64,000 nucleotides of DNA from Corynebacterium kroppenstedtii (GCF_003243515.1 NZ_QFRA01000006.1:1-64000), one strand, 5' to 3'; positions 27,844 to 37,860 are shown, counted from the first letter of the stretch. The notes: generated by a model from the letters alone, not told the origin. Program-made: numbers and translations.

Positions 27844-28509
27844 ATGCCACTGTACGGACTTGATGTCTCTGAACATCAAAACGGAATGTATCTCCACCGC
27901 GCACAGGCCGAAGGCTACGACTTTGTCATCATCCGACTCTGCGACGGCACCTACCGAGACCAAGTCTTCGGCTCCCACCTTCAAGACGCCGAAAGCGCAG
28001 GGTTGATTACCTCGGCGTACTGGTACCTTCGTGCCCCCTCAGAGGGAAGCACCATCGCCCAGCAAGTCGACGTGATCGACCAGCAAATGGGCGGACGCCG
28101 AGATCTCGGCGTCTGGATCGATGTCGAATCAGTCAGCAGAAACCACCAACTACTGCTCACTGGTGACGACGTATGGGCCGCCAAACGTGAACTCGAGTCA
28201 CGCGGCTACCATGTGCCCGGCATCTACTCGGGGGCATGGTACTAGGAAAACATGCCCGGCGGTGAACCTTCCATGGACGGTCTCGGGGCACTGTGGATCT
28301 CCAACTACGGCCCTAACGGCTACGGTACCGCCGCCCAACTCTACCCCGGCGACAATGATCAACGCTGGAACTACCCGCTGGGCAACCACACCCCCGACAT
28401 CCTCCAATACGGCTCCAATTGTTACGCCGCCGGCTATGCCGGGGTCGTCGATGTGAACGCCTACCGCGGAAACCACGACGAACTGCGAGCCCTGTTCACC
28501 GGCAAGTAA
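27844..28509 (+). pseudogene. GH25 lysozyme-type endolysin with in-frame amber codon
   Basis: A glycoside hydrolase family 25 muramidase cleaving peptidoglycan for lysis. LDVSEHQNG near residue 5 and GVWIDVES near residue 95 carry the catalytic acids. The frame stops at TAG (28243-28245) inside the conserved barrel (after GIYSGAWY) and continues in frame without gap (ENMPGG, then ALWISNYG, DILQYGS and VDVNAY) to TAA at 28509. Full length would be 221 codons, normal for the domain. Upstream is a good site (AGAGAGG). Without suppression the enzyme lacks its last third. Confidence 0.85.
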
Positions 28510-28569
28510 CCATCCCCCTCTAGCGCCGCCATCACCATCCTTACCGCAACCCACACCAAGGATCACATC

Positions 28570-29034
28570 ATGGCTAAACACAACATCTCACACATCACCA
28601 ACATCCACCCAGGAGAGTTCCACCTCGACCGGGGAATCACCCACTCCCCCTGGTATCTCCGGCAAGTCGTCTACACGGTCGCCGGAATTATCGGCCTTAC
28701 TGTCACTGCCCTCGGCATCGCCACACCCGGACAGGTTAACGACTGGTTTCAAACCGCTGCCGGTATCGCCGCAGCCATCAGCGGCGCACTCGCTGCTGTC
28801 TCCACCGGAGAACACTCTGACTATCGCCCCACAGGACGCCCCAAAGATGCTGATACTCAACCCGATCGCAACAACACACTGAGTGCCCCACAAACACCCC
28901 CATCACCACCCATCACCGACACCCCACCGGCTGATGACAACTACCAACCACCACGGCCCACCATCACACCCCTAGGTGGAACACCCGGCCACCCCACACC
29001 AAACCCCCGCCACGCACAGGAACACCACAACTAA
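28570..29034 (+). CDS. Holin-like membrane protein
   Basis: A 154-residue protein with two close membrane spans (residues about 35-52, VAGIIGLTVTALGIATPG, and 62-78, AAGIAAAISGALAAVS) and a long Pro/Thr-rich hydrophilic tail. Position after the endolysin and topology suggest a holin that forms lesions in the cytoplasmic membrane. The start follows AAGGATC. Confidence 0.7.
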   Translation: MAKHNISHITNIHPGEFHLDRGITHSPWYLRQVVYTVAGIIGLTVTALGIATPGQVNDWFQTAAGIAAAISGALAAVSTGEHSDYRPTGRPKDADTQPDRNNTLSAPQTPPSPPITDTPPADDNYQPPRPTITPLGGTPGHPTPNPRHAQEHHN

Positions 29035-29052
29035 CCACCCAAGAGGGGCACT

Positions 29053-29415
29053 ATGCACGGGCCACTGACCACACTCATCATCACCGGCACCTCCAGCGCC
29101 ATCGCAGGACTTGCCTCATGGTTCGCCGCCATCACCACCGCCCACAGCAAAGAAAACGTCGCCAAAGAGCAAACCCGCTACCCCGAATGGCAAGCTTTCG
29201 TCGAGGCAATCCAAAAAGAAACCGAACGCACCAAAAATGAACTCACCGGAAGGATCAACAACCTCCAAGTTCAAGTCGACACCCTCCGAGAACGAGTCAA
29301 CACACTGAGCAACAAATACGATGCTGCCCTCAACCACATCGCTGAATGGCGGCATGCTCACCCCGACGAAATCCCCCACCGCCCAGCACCCGCCGCCATC
29401 AAACACGACCTATGA
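29053..29415 (+). CDS. Membrane-anchored coiled-coil protein of the lysis module
   Basis: A 120-residue protein with one N-terminal membrane span (LIITGTSSAIAGLASWFAAI) and a coiled coil (NNLQVQVDTLRERVNTLSN). It lies next to the holin-like gene and has AGAGGGG before its ATG. Such one-span coiled-coil proteins are common in lysis cassettes of actinophages as second holins or anti-holins. It overlaps the HNH gene by ATGA. Confidence 0.6.
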   Translation: MHGPLTTLIITGTSSAIAGLASWFAAITTAHSKENVAKEQTRYPEWQAFVEAIQKETERTKNELTGRINNLQVQVDTLRERVNTLSNKYDAALNHIAEWRHAHPDEIPHRPAPAAIKHDL

Positions 29416-29690
29416 ACACACACAACCCAGGAAAACCCGAAACACCACGGCACCTCCGCGCACGCATACGGCGCAGAGACCACGACACCGGCCAACTCTG
29501 CGGAGCCCCAGGGCACGAAGTCGACCACATCATCCCCACCAGCCAAGGCGGCACCCATACCCCCTCTAATCTCCGCGTCCTCTGCCGCAGTTGCCACGCC
29601 TACAAAACAACCCGGGAGACACAAGCAGGGAAAACACGAAAATCACGACACCTCCGTCTTCCCACTGAACCCCACCCGGGCCTCACCTAA
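29412..29690 (+). CDS. HNH endonuclease
   Basis: A 92-residue protein with a complete HNH core: CGAPGHEVDHIIPTSQGG, then NLRVLCRSCHAYK. It starts at an ATG overlapping the previous stop. HNH proteins usually lie beside the terminase and assist packaging. Here it ends the lysis block, which neighbours the terminase only if the DNA is circular and the cargo and early genes are ignored. Homing or packaging roles are both possible. Confidence 0.82.
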   Translation: MNTHNPGKPETPRHLRARIRRRDHDTGQLCGAPGHEVDHIIPTSQGGTHTPSNLRVLCRSCHAYKTTRETQAGKTRKSRHLRLPTEPHPGLT

Positions 29691-29777
29691 CACCCCAAAG
29701 ACTGTCGCTATCACGCGAACTGGTCTACCATTACCATTGACCAGAAGCGATCGATGCCAAGAATAGGTTAGAGACGG

Positions 29778-30866
29778 ATGAAAAGTAAGAAGATCCTCGC
29801 GGCCAGCGCGTCACTCATTGCGGGAACAGCTCTCGCCGCAACATTGTTCCCTGCCCACTCAGCACCACTGAGCAGTGACGACCGGCAACTCCCCACACTG
29901 GATCTCACACGACTGACACAAGACGACCTCAACAAGGACTACGGGCGGCAAACCTCCCAACCAGGTAATCTTGTTGCTTTCGGCGATTCTATCTTTGCGA
30001 ATCCGACGCCAGGTGATGCCCTCGTCGGAATCGCAGCCAGAAAAATCCCTGACCAGTCTGTCGCCCAAAAGATAAAAAACGCAGACCCCAACTTAAACCC
30101 CGAAGGCTGCGCTCAAGGCCATCCGAGCTTGCCTAAAGCTCTCGCAGCTAAACTCGGCGCCCCGCTTAACGACTATTCTTGCCCTGGCGCCACGGTCTAC
30201 ACCGAGCACTCATTTGGCTCCCTCTCCTCACCCGGACCTCAAAATCACAACACAATAGGGGCGCAAGTAGACAAAGCCATCCAAGATGGCACGCTCAATC
30301 CTGACACAAAGTACGTTGCCATCCAAGGCGGCTACAACGATGTCTACAAGAATTACCTCAAACCCAGTGGCGAACTTCCGGCCGACCAACAAGTCGCTCA
30401 AGCCACAAATCAGGCTACGCAGAAGGATGCTTTCGCTGCGGCCATGGACTCCATCCTCGACCGTGTCAAAGCAGCTGCCCCTAACGCACAAATTAAAACT
30501 GTTGGTTACCACACCATCACTGATGATCGTCCCTCAGGATGGCAATGCTTCTACCATCTTGGCGAAGGCACTGAAAACAACAACAAATGGGACCTCACCT
30601 ACGCCTTCCCCGTCTACTGGGACACCCGCGGAGAAATCAACTCCAACACCTGGCTCAGGCAAGCAGCTGAACGCCACGACGGCGTTGAGTACGTCGACAC
30701 CCGCGAATTCTCCAAAGACCACGGCGAATGCGCAGCTCCCGAACAACGATGGGTAGCCGGAATCCTGCTCGACACCACCACAGGCGAACACAACCTCGCA
30801 CTCCACCTCACCGACACCGGTATCGACCAAGTCGCCGGGCACATCGCTACTAACTACCAACGATAA
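29778..30866 (+). CDS. Secreted SGNH/GDSL hydrolase, copy 1
   Basis: A 362-residue protein with a signal peptide (LAASASLIAGTALAATLFPA, cleavage near AHSA). SGNH hydrolase blocks follow: block I VAFGDSIFAN (nucleophile Ser), block III GGYNDVYKN, and a C-terminal His in LALHLTDTG. It would hydrolyse esters outside the cytoplasm. Placement after the lysis genes suggests cell-envelope esters such as mycolates; this is inference, as known mycobacteriophage LysB enzymes have a different fold. A short ORF follows after twelve bases. Confidence 0.82.
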   Translation: MKSKKILAASASLIAGTALAATLFPAHSAPLSSDDRQLPTLDLTRLTQDDLNKDYGRQTSQPGNLVAFGDSIFANPTPGDALVGIAARKIPDQSVAQKIKNADPNLNPEGCAQGHPSLPKALAAKLGAPLNDYSCPGATVYTEHSFGSLSSPGPQNHNTIGAQVDKAIQDGTLNPDTKYVAIQGGYNDVYKNYLKPSGELPADQQVAQATNQATQKDAFAAAMDSILDRVKAAAPNAQIKTVGYHTITDDRPSGWQCFYHLGEGTENNNKWDLTYAFPVYWDTRGEINSNTWLRQAAERHDGVEYVDTREFSKDHGECAAPEQRWVAGILLDTTTGEHNLALHLTDTGIDQVAGHIATNYQR

Positions 30867-30878
30867 GGAGCACTCCTC

Positions 30879-31022
30879 ATGCTACTCGAACCTAAAAACC
30901 CCGACAGCCCCCTCACACAGGCTTTTAACAGCGCAAGCGTCGTGTTTGATAATGCTGTTCAATCAACAATCGATTTCATCCAGCAGCACCTGCCGGCGTT
31001 TCTCAGTTCCCTCCCCCACTAA
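30879..31022 (+). CDS. 47-residue protein after SGNH copy 1
   Basis: A short ORF with a clear ribosome binding site (AAGGAG) nine bases before the ATG, twelve bases after the first SGNH gene. The product is amphipathic helical (FNSASVVFDNAVQSTIDFIQ) with a hydrophobic end. It is probably translated with the upstream gene. No family is recognised. A GC-rich hairpin (CCCCGGGGGCGTGACGTCCCCCGGG region) follows at about 31037-31062 and may terminate transcription. Confidence 0.5.
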   Translation: MLLEPKNPDSPLTQAFNSASVVFDNAVQSTIDFIQQHLPAFLSSLPH

Positions 31023-31140
31023 GCCATAAACACTGGCCCCGGGGGCGTGACGTCCCCCGGGAACGTAACCGCCATCCCCTCCCTGCTGCAGCATTTCTTA
31101 CCGCCAAAACCCCCAACCACCACTGCCGAAGGCCACCCTC

Positions 31141-32028
31141 GTGACAACAACTACAACAAAGATCGCTGCAGCCACCATCATCCCCCTCGCTGCCACAACA
31201 CTCTTCACCACCACACACCACACAGCGCACGCCGACACTATCAACGCCGGCGACAAATACGTCGCAATCGGAGATTCCTACGCCTCCACCGGGACTCTCA
31301 ACCAACCAACCTTCGGATCTCACCCCGCCTGCGTCCAAGACCAAGACAACTATCCACACCAACTCGCCCGCCAACTCAACCTCACCCTCGACGACGCCTC
31401 CTGCGCTTGGGCATTCACTTACCAATACGACCAACCACAAAACCACGCCCTCCCCTACACCGCGCCCACACCCCAAAAAGACCACATCACCAACGACACC
31501 AAACTCATCACCATCAGCATGGGCGGCAACGACGCAGGCCTAGCCGACATAGCCGTACAATGCGACCCCCGCATCCACATCCCAGGCCTCCCCGACTGCG
31601 CCGACAAGGCACAACAAATAGCGCACAACAAAATCACCAACCCCGACTCCGCCGGACGAACCCTCCAGCAACGCCTCATCGATATCGCCAACGACGCCAA
31701 ACGCCGCGCACCACAAGCAAAAATCATCTTCACCGGCTACTACACCGCCGCAGTGAGAGACCACCGCTGCATCGATGACGGCTTCCTCTCCGACAGAGAC
31801 CGCGCATTCCTCGAAAGCTACGCCCAACAAATCAACACCGTCATCGAAACAGCAGCCCAACAAACCAGCTCCACCTACATAGCACCCCCCGACCAACCAG
31901 AGGGATGGTGCAGCCAACCCTTCGAACGAAACTCAAACTACTTCGGTATCCCCGAAGGAAACCTCATCGCCCACCCCACCCACGCAGGGCAACAACACAT
32001 GGCACAAGCCATCGCCAACCACCTATAA
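31141..32028 (+). CDS. Secreted SGNH/GDSL hydrolase, copy 2
   Basis: A 295-residue protein, GTG start, with a signal peptide (IAAATIIPLAATTLFTTTHH, then AHAD). Block I is VAIGDSYASTG, block III is MGGNDAGLAD and block V is HPTHAGQ, a full SGNH triad arrangement like actinobacterial esterases. Codon use is strongly C-rich at third positions compared with the tail genes. It lies in tandem with copies 1 and 3. Confidence 0.82.
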   Translation: MTTTTTKIAAATIIPLAATTLFTTTHHTAHADTINAGDKYVAIGDSYASTGTLNQPTFGSHPACVQDQDNYPHQLARQLNLTLDDASCAWAFTYQYDQPQNHALPYTAPTPQKDHITNDTKLITISMGGNDAGLADIAVQCDPRIHIPGLPDCADKAQQIAHNKITNPDSAGRTLQQRLIDIANDAKRRAPQAKIIFTGYYTAAVRDHRCIDDGFLSDRDRAFLESYAQQINTVIETAAQQTSSTYIAPPDQPEGWCSQPFERNSNYFGIPEGNLIAHPTHAGQQHMAQAIANHL

Positions 32029-32061
32029 ACACACCCCACAAATAGTGAAAGACCACACACC

Positions 32062-32976
32062 ATGAAGAAGAAACTCTCGCCTCCACCATCACCTTCTGCG
32101 CCCTAGCAGTCGCCTCCGCCTTCACCGTCCACGCCGAACCCAACAACCTCCAACCACAAACCCCCAACAATCACCACCCACACCAGAAGAATTCCACAAC
32201 CAACTCCCCACACCCCCAACCAACCCAGCAAACGGAAAAGACGTCGTCACCATCGGCGACTCAATGACCGCCAACGGCCCAACACTAAACCCCCTCGTCC
32301 ACAGCTTCACCACACCACCACGCCAACCCGACATCGGCCCAAACGCCTGCACACAAGACAAAGAAAATTGGCCACGAATAGCCACACAACAAAAACAATG
32401 GACCCTAGCCGACTACTCATGCAACGGCGCAACAGCCGCCCACGCCGCCCTCTACCTACAACTAGCAGTCCGCAACAAAGACCTAGGACCCAACACAAAG
32501 AAACTCATCATCTCACTCGGCGCACTCCAACCCGACCAACAATTCAAAGCAGCAATCCAAACACTCAACCTCCCCCCGACCTATACACCTCATACCTACA
32601 AATCATTAAAAACTGGCTCCCCACCGTCGCACCAAACGCCGAACTCCTCACCACCACCTACCAACCACTCACCGCACCCGGCGACTACATCTGCCCCGCC
32701 ACACCCGAAGCCAACAAACCAATCCCCCTACAAATCCCACTCAGCAACAAAGCCGAAGAAATACTCAACAACAACATAAAAACAGCAAGCCAAAAAGCCG
32801 GCATCCGCACCATCGACATCCACAACGCAGCCAAAGGCCACGACACCTGCAACCCCGACGACAACCAACGATGGATCGCCGGATGGTGGGCACCAACCAC
32901 AACACAAAACATGGTCTACCACCCCACCATCAACGGAACCAACGCCATCGGCAAAATTGTCGCCGACCAGCTCTAA
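32062..32976 (+). pseudogene. SGNH/GDSL hydrolase, copy 3, frameshifted
   Basis: The coding signal is spread over all three frames: a signal peptide (TLASTITFCALAVASAFTVH), then VTIGDSMTANG (block I) in a second frame, then LQIIKNWLPTVAPNAELLT and DDNQRWIAGWW in a third. At least three indels break it. The missing clear GxND block also suggests loss of function. It is the last member of the tandem SGNH family here. Confidence 0.72.
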
Positions 32977-33205
32977 CACCACCCCAAAAACACCAGCCGA
33001 GGCGACAGGTTCCCTTCACTGGCGCGGGCAATCAACGCCCACAAAATCAGCATGATAAACTTCCACCGTCAGATTCTGGTACGCAAAACGTACAGCCCGG
33101 TAGGAAGTCCGGACGATGACCTAAGTGCAGGCATCCATCGCTCCAACAACTCAGTATTGGAGAATCCCGCGTCACCAGGTTACTTACGCATACCTGGAGA
33201 CAAAC

Positions 33206-33625
33206 ATGCCTGCACAATTCACCCTTTTTTACGATGGCCAATTCTGGCGCGGCCTATACGAAACATCAGACCAACGTGGACTCTATGCAACCACAATCGT
33301 ATTCGGCTCCGAACCAACAAACGCAGAACTCTACGAATGGTTCATCACCCATGGATCCGAACTCATCCGACAGGTATACCGCACCCAACCAGTTGAAGGA
33401 CAAGTAACCACACCAACTCAAGGCAACCCAAAACGACTACGGCGAGCCATCAACAAACAGTAGCATAAACCCACATCATCAAAAGCACGCGAAGCACTCA
33501 AACTAAACTTCGAGCTGGAAAAAGCTCAACACAAGAAAAATAAATCCCAACGCCGACAAGAACATAAAGAATACACACGTGCAGTTCGCGTAAAAAAGAA
33601 AAAAGATAAACACCGAGGAAAATAG
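33206..33625 (+). pseudogene. YjdF family (DUF2992) protein with in-frame amber codon
   Basis: The start MPAQFTLFYDGQFWRGLYE and FGSEPTNAELYEWF are hallmarks of the YjdF family. After 85 codons there is TAG (33461-33463). The same frame continues for 53 codons with the family's charged C-terminus (EYTRAVRVKKKKDKHRGK), so the original protein had about 139 residues. YjdF genes elsewhere are often linked to an azaaromatic-sensing riboswitch; I see no convincing one in the 230 bases upstream. The function of the family is not well known. Confidence 0.7.
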
Positions 33626-33765
33626 AGACTCAAAACTCCCCATACAAGGAAATTCCACAACAGGAACTAAACATCCTCAGCCTCTACAAACCCTAGTGAA
33701 ACCACCCGAACTATCAAAACTAAATGGCTCACTCAAACCGCAACCGAAATCCCCCCCCACAACTG

Positions 33766-34137
33766 CTAAGACCAACACATCGACCCCACATTAAGAAAAA
33801 GAACAACAACACTAAAAACCGTCATACCAAGGCAATTAACCCAAAACTCTTGCCCAAGAAACCTTGCCTTAATGTGAGCAACGATAGCAAAAAGGAAATA
33901 ACCAACCACCCCTACTGATACCGTCGCCGCGATGGAAGCATTACCCATAGCAGTCCCAACAACAAGACCAGCCGCCGCAAGCAACTTAACCCCAATAAGC
34001 ACCCACCACCAATCCCTAGGAAAATTAACACCACTTAAGCATCGACTAATAAACCTAGGAGGCTTAATCGACATCACAGCATCACCGACAAGAACGACAG
34101 CCAAGAGATAACTTCCACCTACAGCTAAAGAACCCAT
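33766..34137 (-). CDS. DoxX-like membrane protein
   Basis: A 123-residue protein with four predicted spans (SYLLAVVLVGDAV, WVLIGVKLLAAAGLVVGTA, AATVSVGVVGYFLFAIVAH, GMTVFSVVVLFLNV) and the HIKAR turn before the last helix, matching the DoxX_2 group. The ATG at 34137 follows AAGAAGGTG. It is oriented against the neighbouring cargo genes and probably has its own promoter. The function of such proteins is unclear. Confidence 0.6.
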   Translation of the reverse strand: MGSLAVGGSYLLAVVLVGDAVMSIKPPRFISRCLSGVNFPRDWWWVLIGVKLLAAAGLVVGTAMGNASIAATVSVGVVGYFLFAIVAHIKARFLGQEFWVNCLGMTVFSVVVLFLNVGSMCWS

Positions 34138-34167
34138 TCCAGCACCTTCTTCCAGAAACAGCGGCAC

Positions 34168-34622
34168 AATACCGCACCCAAAAAACTAACCATCCTTCTT
34201 CTAGCCTTCTTCTAGAAAGCTAAGATAAGTCTAACCCCCAATAAGCCAAGTCGACACCGAAACACCCAACAACACACAACACAACCCCTACCCCAGGGGA
34301 CAACCCCCTACCCCACACCCACACCACCCCCCGGGCGACTAAGGCGTTAGTGGTGTGTACGGGTCTTGGTTGTTGTGCTGCAGGTTTGTTTTGTTGTCAG
34401 TTTTGTAAATATGGAGTAGAAATGGGTTGTGCTCTTTCCCCCTTGGGGCACGATGAGAGAGGGCCCCTGTGGGTTGCTGAGAGGCTGCCTGCGGAGGTCT
34501 TTTGTTTGGTTGCTTGTGTTGGCTGGGGTGCGTGCAGCTTAAACTCGCCTTTCGAGCTTTCAAGTATACCGAGACAGTATGATAAGTATCTGGTGCTCAC
34601 CACCGGGTGCCACAAAAGCCCG
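34168..34622. other. Stretch without a supported gene
   Basis: The first part is A/C-rich with short inverted repeats around 34190-34225 (CTTCTTCTAG units). The rest has open frames of random composition. Just before the restriction-modification gene there is a possible promoter: TATGAT at about 34578-34583. I see no RNA gene or repeat family. Confidence 0.4.
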
Positions 34623-37132
34623 ATGAAGCAGAAGGAACTATCGTTGGTATCTTCCCGCACTAAGCAATCTGTCGAACCCCAAGTTGCTGATCGCATGAAT
34701 AGGCAAGGCGCTTACTTCGTACTCATCAAAGGGCGGTGGTAAAGGAGGCAACCGTCCAGATGTCAAACTACTGCTTCAAGACAGTCACACTGATTACTGG
34801 CCAGTACTCATCGAGTACAAAGGTTACCCAGGCAAACTAGAAAAACTGGATTCATCCGATCACGTTCAGAATACAAAGACCAACGATGAGCCGAATACAC
34901 AAAACATCCAGGACTATGCGGTTAACGGAGCGGTCCACTACGCGAATGCTCTGCTTCACTACACCTCATACGAAAACATTATCGCGATTGGTATCACCGG
35001 CGGGCGCAACAGCGTTACAGATGACGTAGATATAAGCCTAGGAGTCTACTTCGTCTCCAAGAAAAACCTCGGGGTGGGACAGAAGGTGGGAGAGTTTAGT
35101 GACCTTTCTTTCCTAAAGAAAGAAAACTTCGATGAATTCATCCGTGAAATTAAAGACTTAGAGCTTTCGCCAGAAGAGCTTTCGGCGCTGAAGAACCAGC
35201 GCGAGAAGGAAATCAATGCAAGCCTTGTAAAGCTCAATAACGACATCTATCAAAACGAAAAAAGCTTGTCCGAAAGCGACCGTGTGTACCTGGTCGCGGC
35301 ATCGATTATGGCAACTCTAGGCGTGCCGGGGAAAGTTAAACCACTGGAAAATGGAGATCTCTGTTCCAGTACCGAGGAAGGAAACACTGATGGCGACATC
35401 ATGCTGCGCAAAATCAATGCCTTCCTAAACGAAAAGCGTCTTCCGGCCAACAAACAGAAGATGATTGTTCGCACGCTGCAAAACACACTACTGTCGACCA
35501 ACATCAACAAAATCGTTGCTGGGGAAACTCAACTCAAACGGGTCTTCACGAAAATCGTCGACGACTTGGGTATCTACTACAAAATTGGCTTGAGCACCGA
35601 CTTCACCGGAAAACTTTTCAACGAAATGTACAGCTGGCTCGGGTTTACCCAAGACAAGCTCAACGATGTCGTCCTTACCCCTTCCTACGTAGCAACCCTC
35701 TTAGTGAAACTCGCTCGCGTCAACAAGGACTCCTATGTCTGGGATTTCGCTACAGGATCCGCAGGTCTCCTTGTCGCTGCCATGAACGCGATGATTGTTG
35801 ACGCGAAGAACTCAATCACTTCACCCGACGAACTAGCTACAAAGACTGCTCATATCAAGGCTGAACAACTTCTCGGACTCGAAGTTCTTCACAACATTTA
35901 CATGCTGGCAGTACTCAATATGATCATGATGGGCGACGGAAGTTCTATGCTCCTCAATGAGGATTCCCTGCGCAGCTTCAAGAATGATAAGCAGAAATTC
36001 CCTGCGACCGCCTTCATTCTTAACCCTCCCTACTCTGCAGAGGGAAATGGAATGGTGTTTGTTCAGAAGGCTCTCTCCATGATGGATACGGGCTATGCAG
36101 CAGTAATTATTCAATCCTCGGCAGGATCAGGTAAAGCTAAACAAATCAACCAAGAAATACTGAAGAAGAATACCCTGCTTGCAAGTATTGAGATGCCACT
36201 AGATTTGTTCATCGGCAAGTCAAGCGTTCAAACTCGAATTTACGTCTTTCAGGTTGGGCAAGCCCATCACCAAGACGACATAGTAAGGTTTATTGATTTC
36301 ACAAACGATGGTTATACCCGAACCAACCGTCGAAAAGCTCGGAACAACCTTCGCGACACGGACCGCGCGCGAGAGCGGTACCAAGAAGTCGCTGATCTTG
36401 TCAGATTTGGAAAGCACAAGCTCAACATCCTAACCAGCGAAGAGTACTACGAGGGAACAATCGATCCCACTGCTGGAGATGATTGGAACCAGACTGGCCC
36501 GATAGATACCACACCGAAACTTGCTGATTTCAAAAAGACCGTCAGCAAATTTCTAGCATGGGAAGTCTCTACGCTGCTCAAAAATGAGCCGAAGAAAGAA
36601 GGGGGACTTCAAACTTGGCGATCTATTCAATGTGCAATCATCACTCAAACGTTTCGATGCCAATAAAGTGACCATTACCGACAGTGGTTACCCGTACGTA
36701 GTCCGAACGTCGGTAAACAATGGCCACCGAGGGATGATTGAAGAGAATCCACAATTCCTAAACCCAGGCAATACGATTTCGTTCGGACAGGACACTGCGA
36801 CAATCTTCTACCAGGAGAGCCCTTACTTCACTGGTGACAAAATCAAGATTTTGGTTCCAAAGGATGTTCGATTTCGTCGTCAGAATGCCCAGTTTATCAT
36901 CGCGGCAATGAATAAATCGTTTAATTCATTTTCATGGGGTGCTTCCCGCTTCAACGTCAATACATTGACAAATCAATCCATTCGATTGCCGAAGAACGCT
37001 GATGGAGTTGATTATGAATGGATTGAGCGGTTTGTAGCGGAGCTGGAGGCATATCTGAAGGTGACTGATCTCAATGACACATCACTGACTGCCGAAGAGG
37101 GGGAGGACAATAGCACACCTGGACGAGGCTGA
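34623..37132 (+). pseudogene. Restriction-modification enzyme (N-6 adenine methylase plus specificity domain), two frameshifts
   Basis: Three frames together encode about 835 residues of a type I/IIG-like enzyme. The N-terminus is LVSSRTKQSVEPQVADRMN (34623-34742) and continues as GGGKGGNRPDVKLLLQDS, a nuclease-like domain. The methylase has motif I (DFATGSAGL) and motif IV (NPPYSAEG). From 36584 on, a target recognition domain of HsdS type follows (FKLGDLFNVQSSLKRFDANK). Both breaks look like one extra G in a G run (34731-34733 and about 36600-36605). It lies in the cargo zone and would protect the lysogen or methylate phage DNA if intact. Confidence 0.8.
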
Positions 37133-37231
37133 GGTTCGTTCTGGTGAGTTCGAGGATGTGGGCTAGGTGGTTGAGCTGTGTCGCTTCCATCCGTGTTTCC
37201 TGCCTAGCAAGTTGGAACGCTCGCGTTTGCT
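37120..37231 (-). pseudogene. Possible remnant of a helix-turn-helix repressor
   Basis: On the minus strand a short frame reads FQLARQETRMEATQLNHLAH and then ILELTRTNL, which resembles the helix-turn-helix part of phage XRE regulators. It has no complete start or end. It overlaps the end of the restriction-modification gene and could be chance. Confidence 0.2.
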
Positions 37232-37402
37232 ATCTTTATCATAGCGACTCGTGAGGACGCCCTTACTTAGCGTTTCTTGGTGAGTGTTCAGCTGTGTGGG
37301 GTTTCGCGGGTTGGACTGTTTTTCTGGGTTTACAGCAGCCGTGTTTTGAGTCTGCCTGCTGGTGGAATAGCTTTCGAGCCCCCCCTTTTTAGGGGTATGA
37401 TA

Positions 37403-37717
37403 CTACTTTGGGAGCTGGGGGTTTAGTCTTTTGCAGCCATCTTTTGCATGCGTTTTGGGTTCGATTACCGTCCCGACTGGTAGTTCTTCTAGTTCTTCCT
37501 CCGAGGAAAGGTCAGTTCTGTGATCGATATAATGCTTCAAATCAACAACATTGTTGAAGGCCCCATTAAGGACTTGTCTCTTCATATCACTGGGTCCTTG
37601 TTCCCCTCTCTTCCAAAAGTGGACGTGAAACTTCCTGAGACTGTCGGTGATTTCGCGCCGAACTTCTCTCATGGTGATTTCGCCCCGAACCTTTCTCTTG
37701 GTGATTTCGCACCGCAT
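37403..37717 (-). CDS. Hypothetical phage protein with N-terminal repeats
   Basis: A 104-residue frame with tandem N-terminal repeats (GEITMREV, then RREITDSL) and a C-terminal part that looks phage-like (LSSEEELEELPVGTVIEP). The repeat units also read as GDFAPN repeats on the opposite strand (37520-37747), so the coding strand is not certain. The protein-like C-terminal half favours the minus strand. Confidence 0.38.
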   Translation of the reverse strand: MRCEITKRKVRGEITMREVRREITDSLRKFHVHFWKRGEQGPSDMKRQVLNGAFNNVVDLKHYIDHRTDLSSEEELEELPVGTVIEPKTHAKDGCKRLNPQLPK

Positions 37718-37860
37718 GTAGAGGGCAGTGTGTTACCCCAGCCGTAAGATAGCTCGATTTTGTGGGTAAAGGCCTGACATAGTAGAATCAGATTGCCAGT
37801 GTTTCTGATGTTTTGACTGCTGGCGGTTGTAGTTTCGATTTCTTATCGGACCATCTTCAG

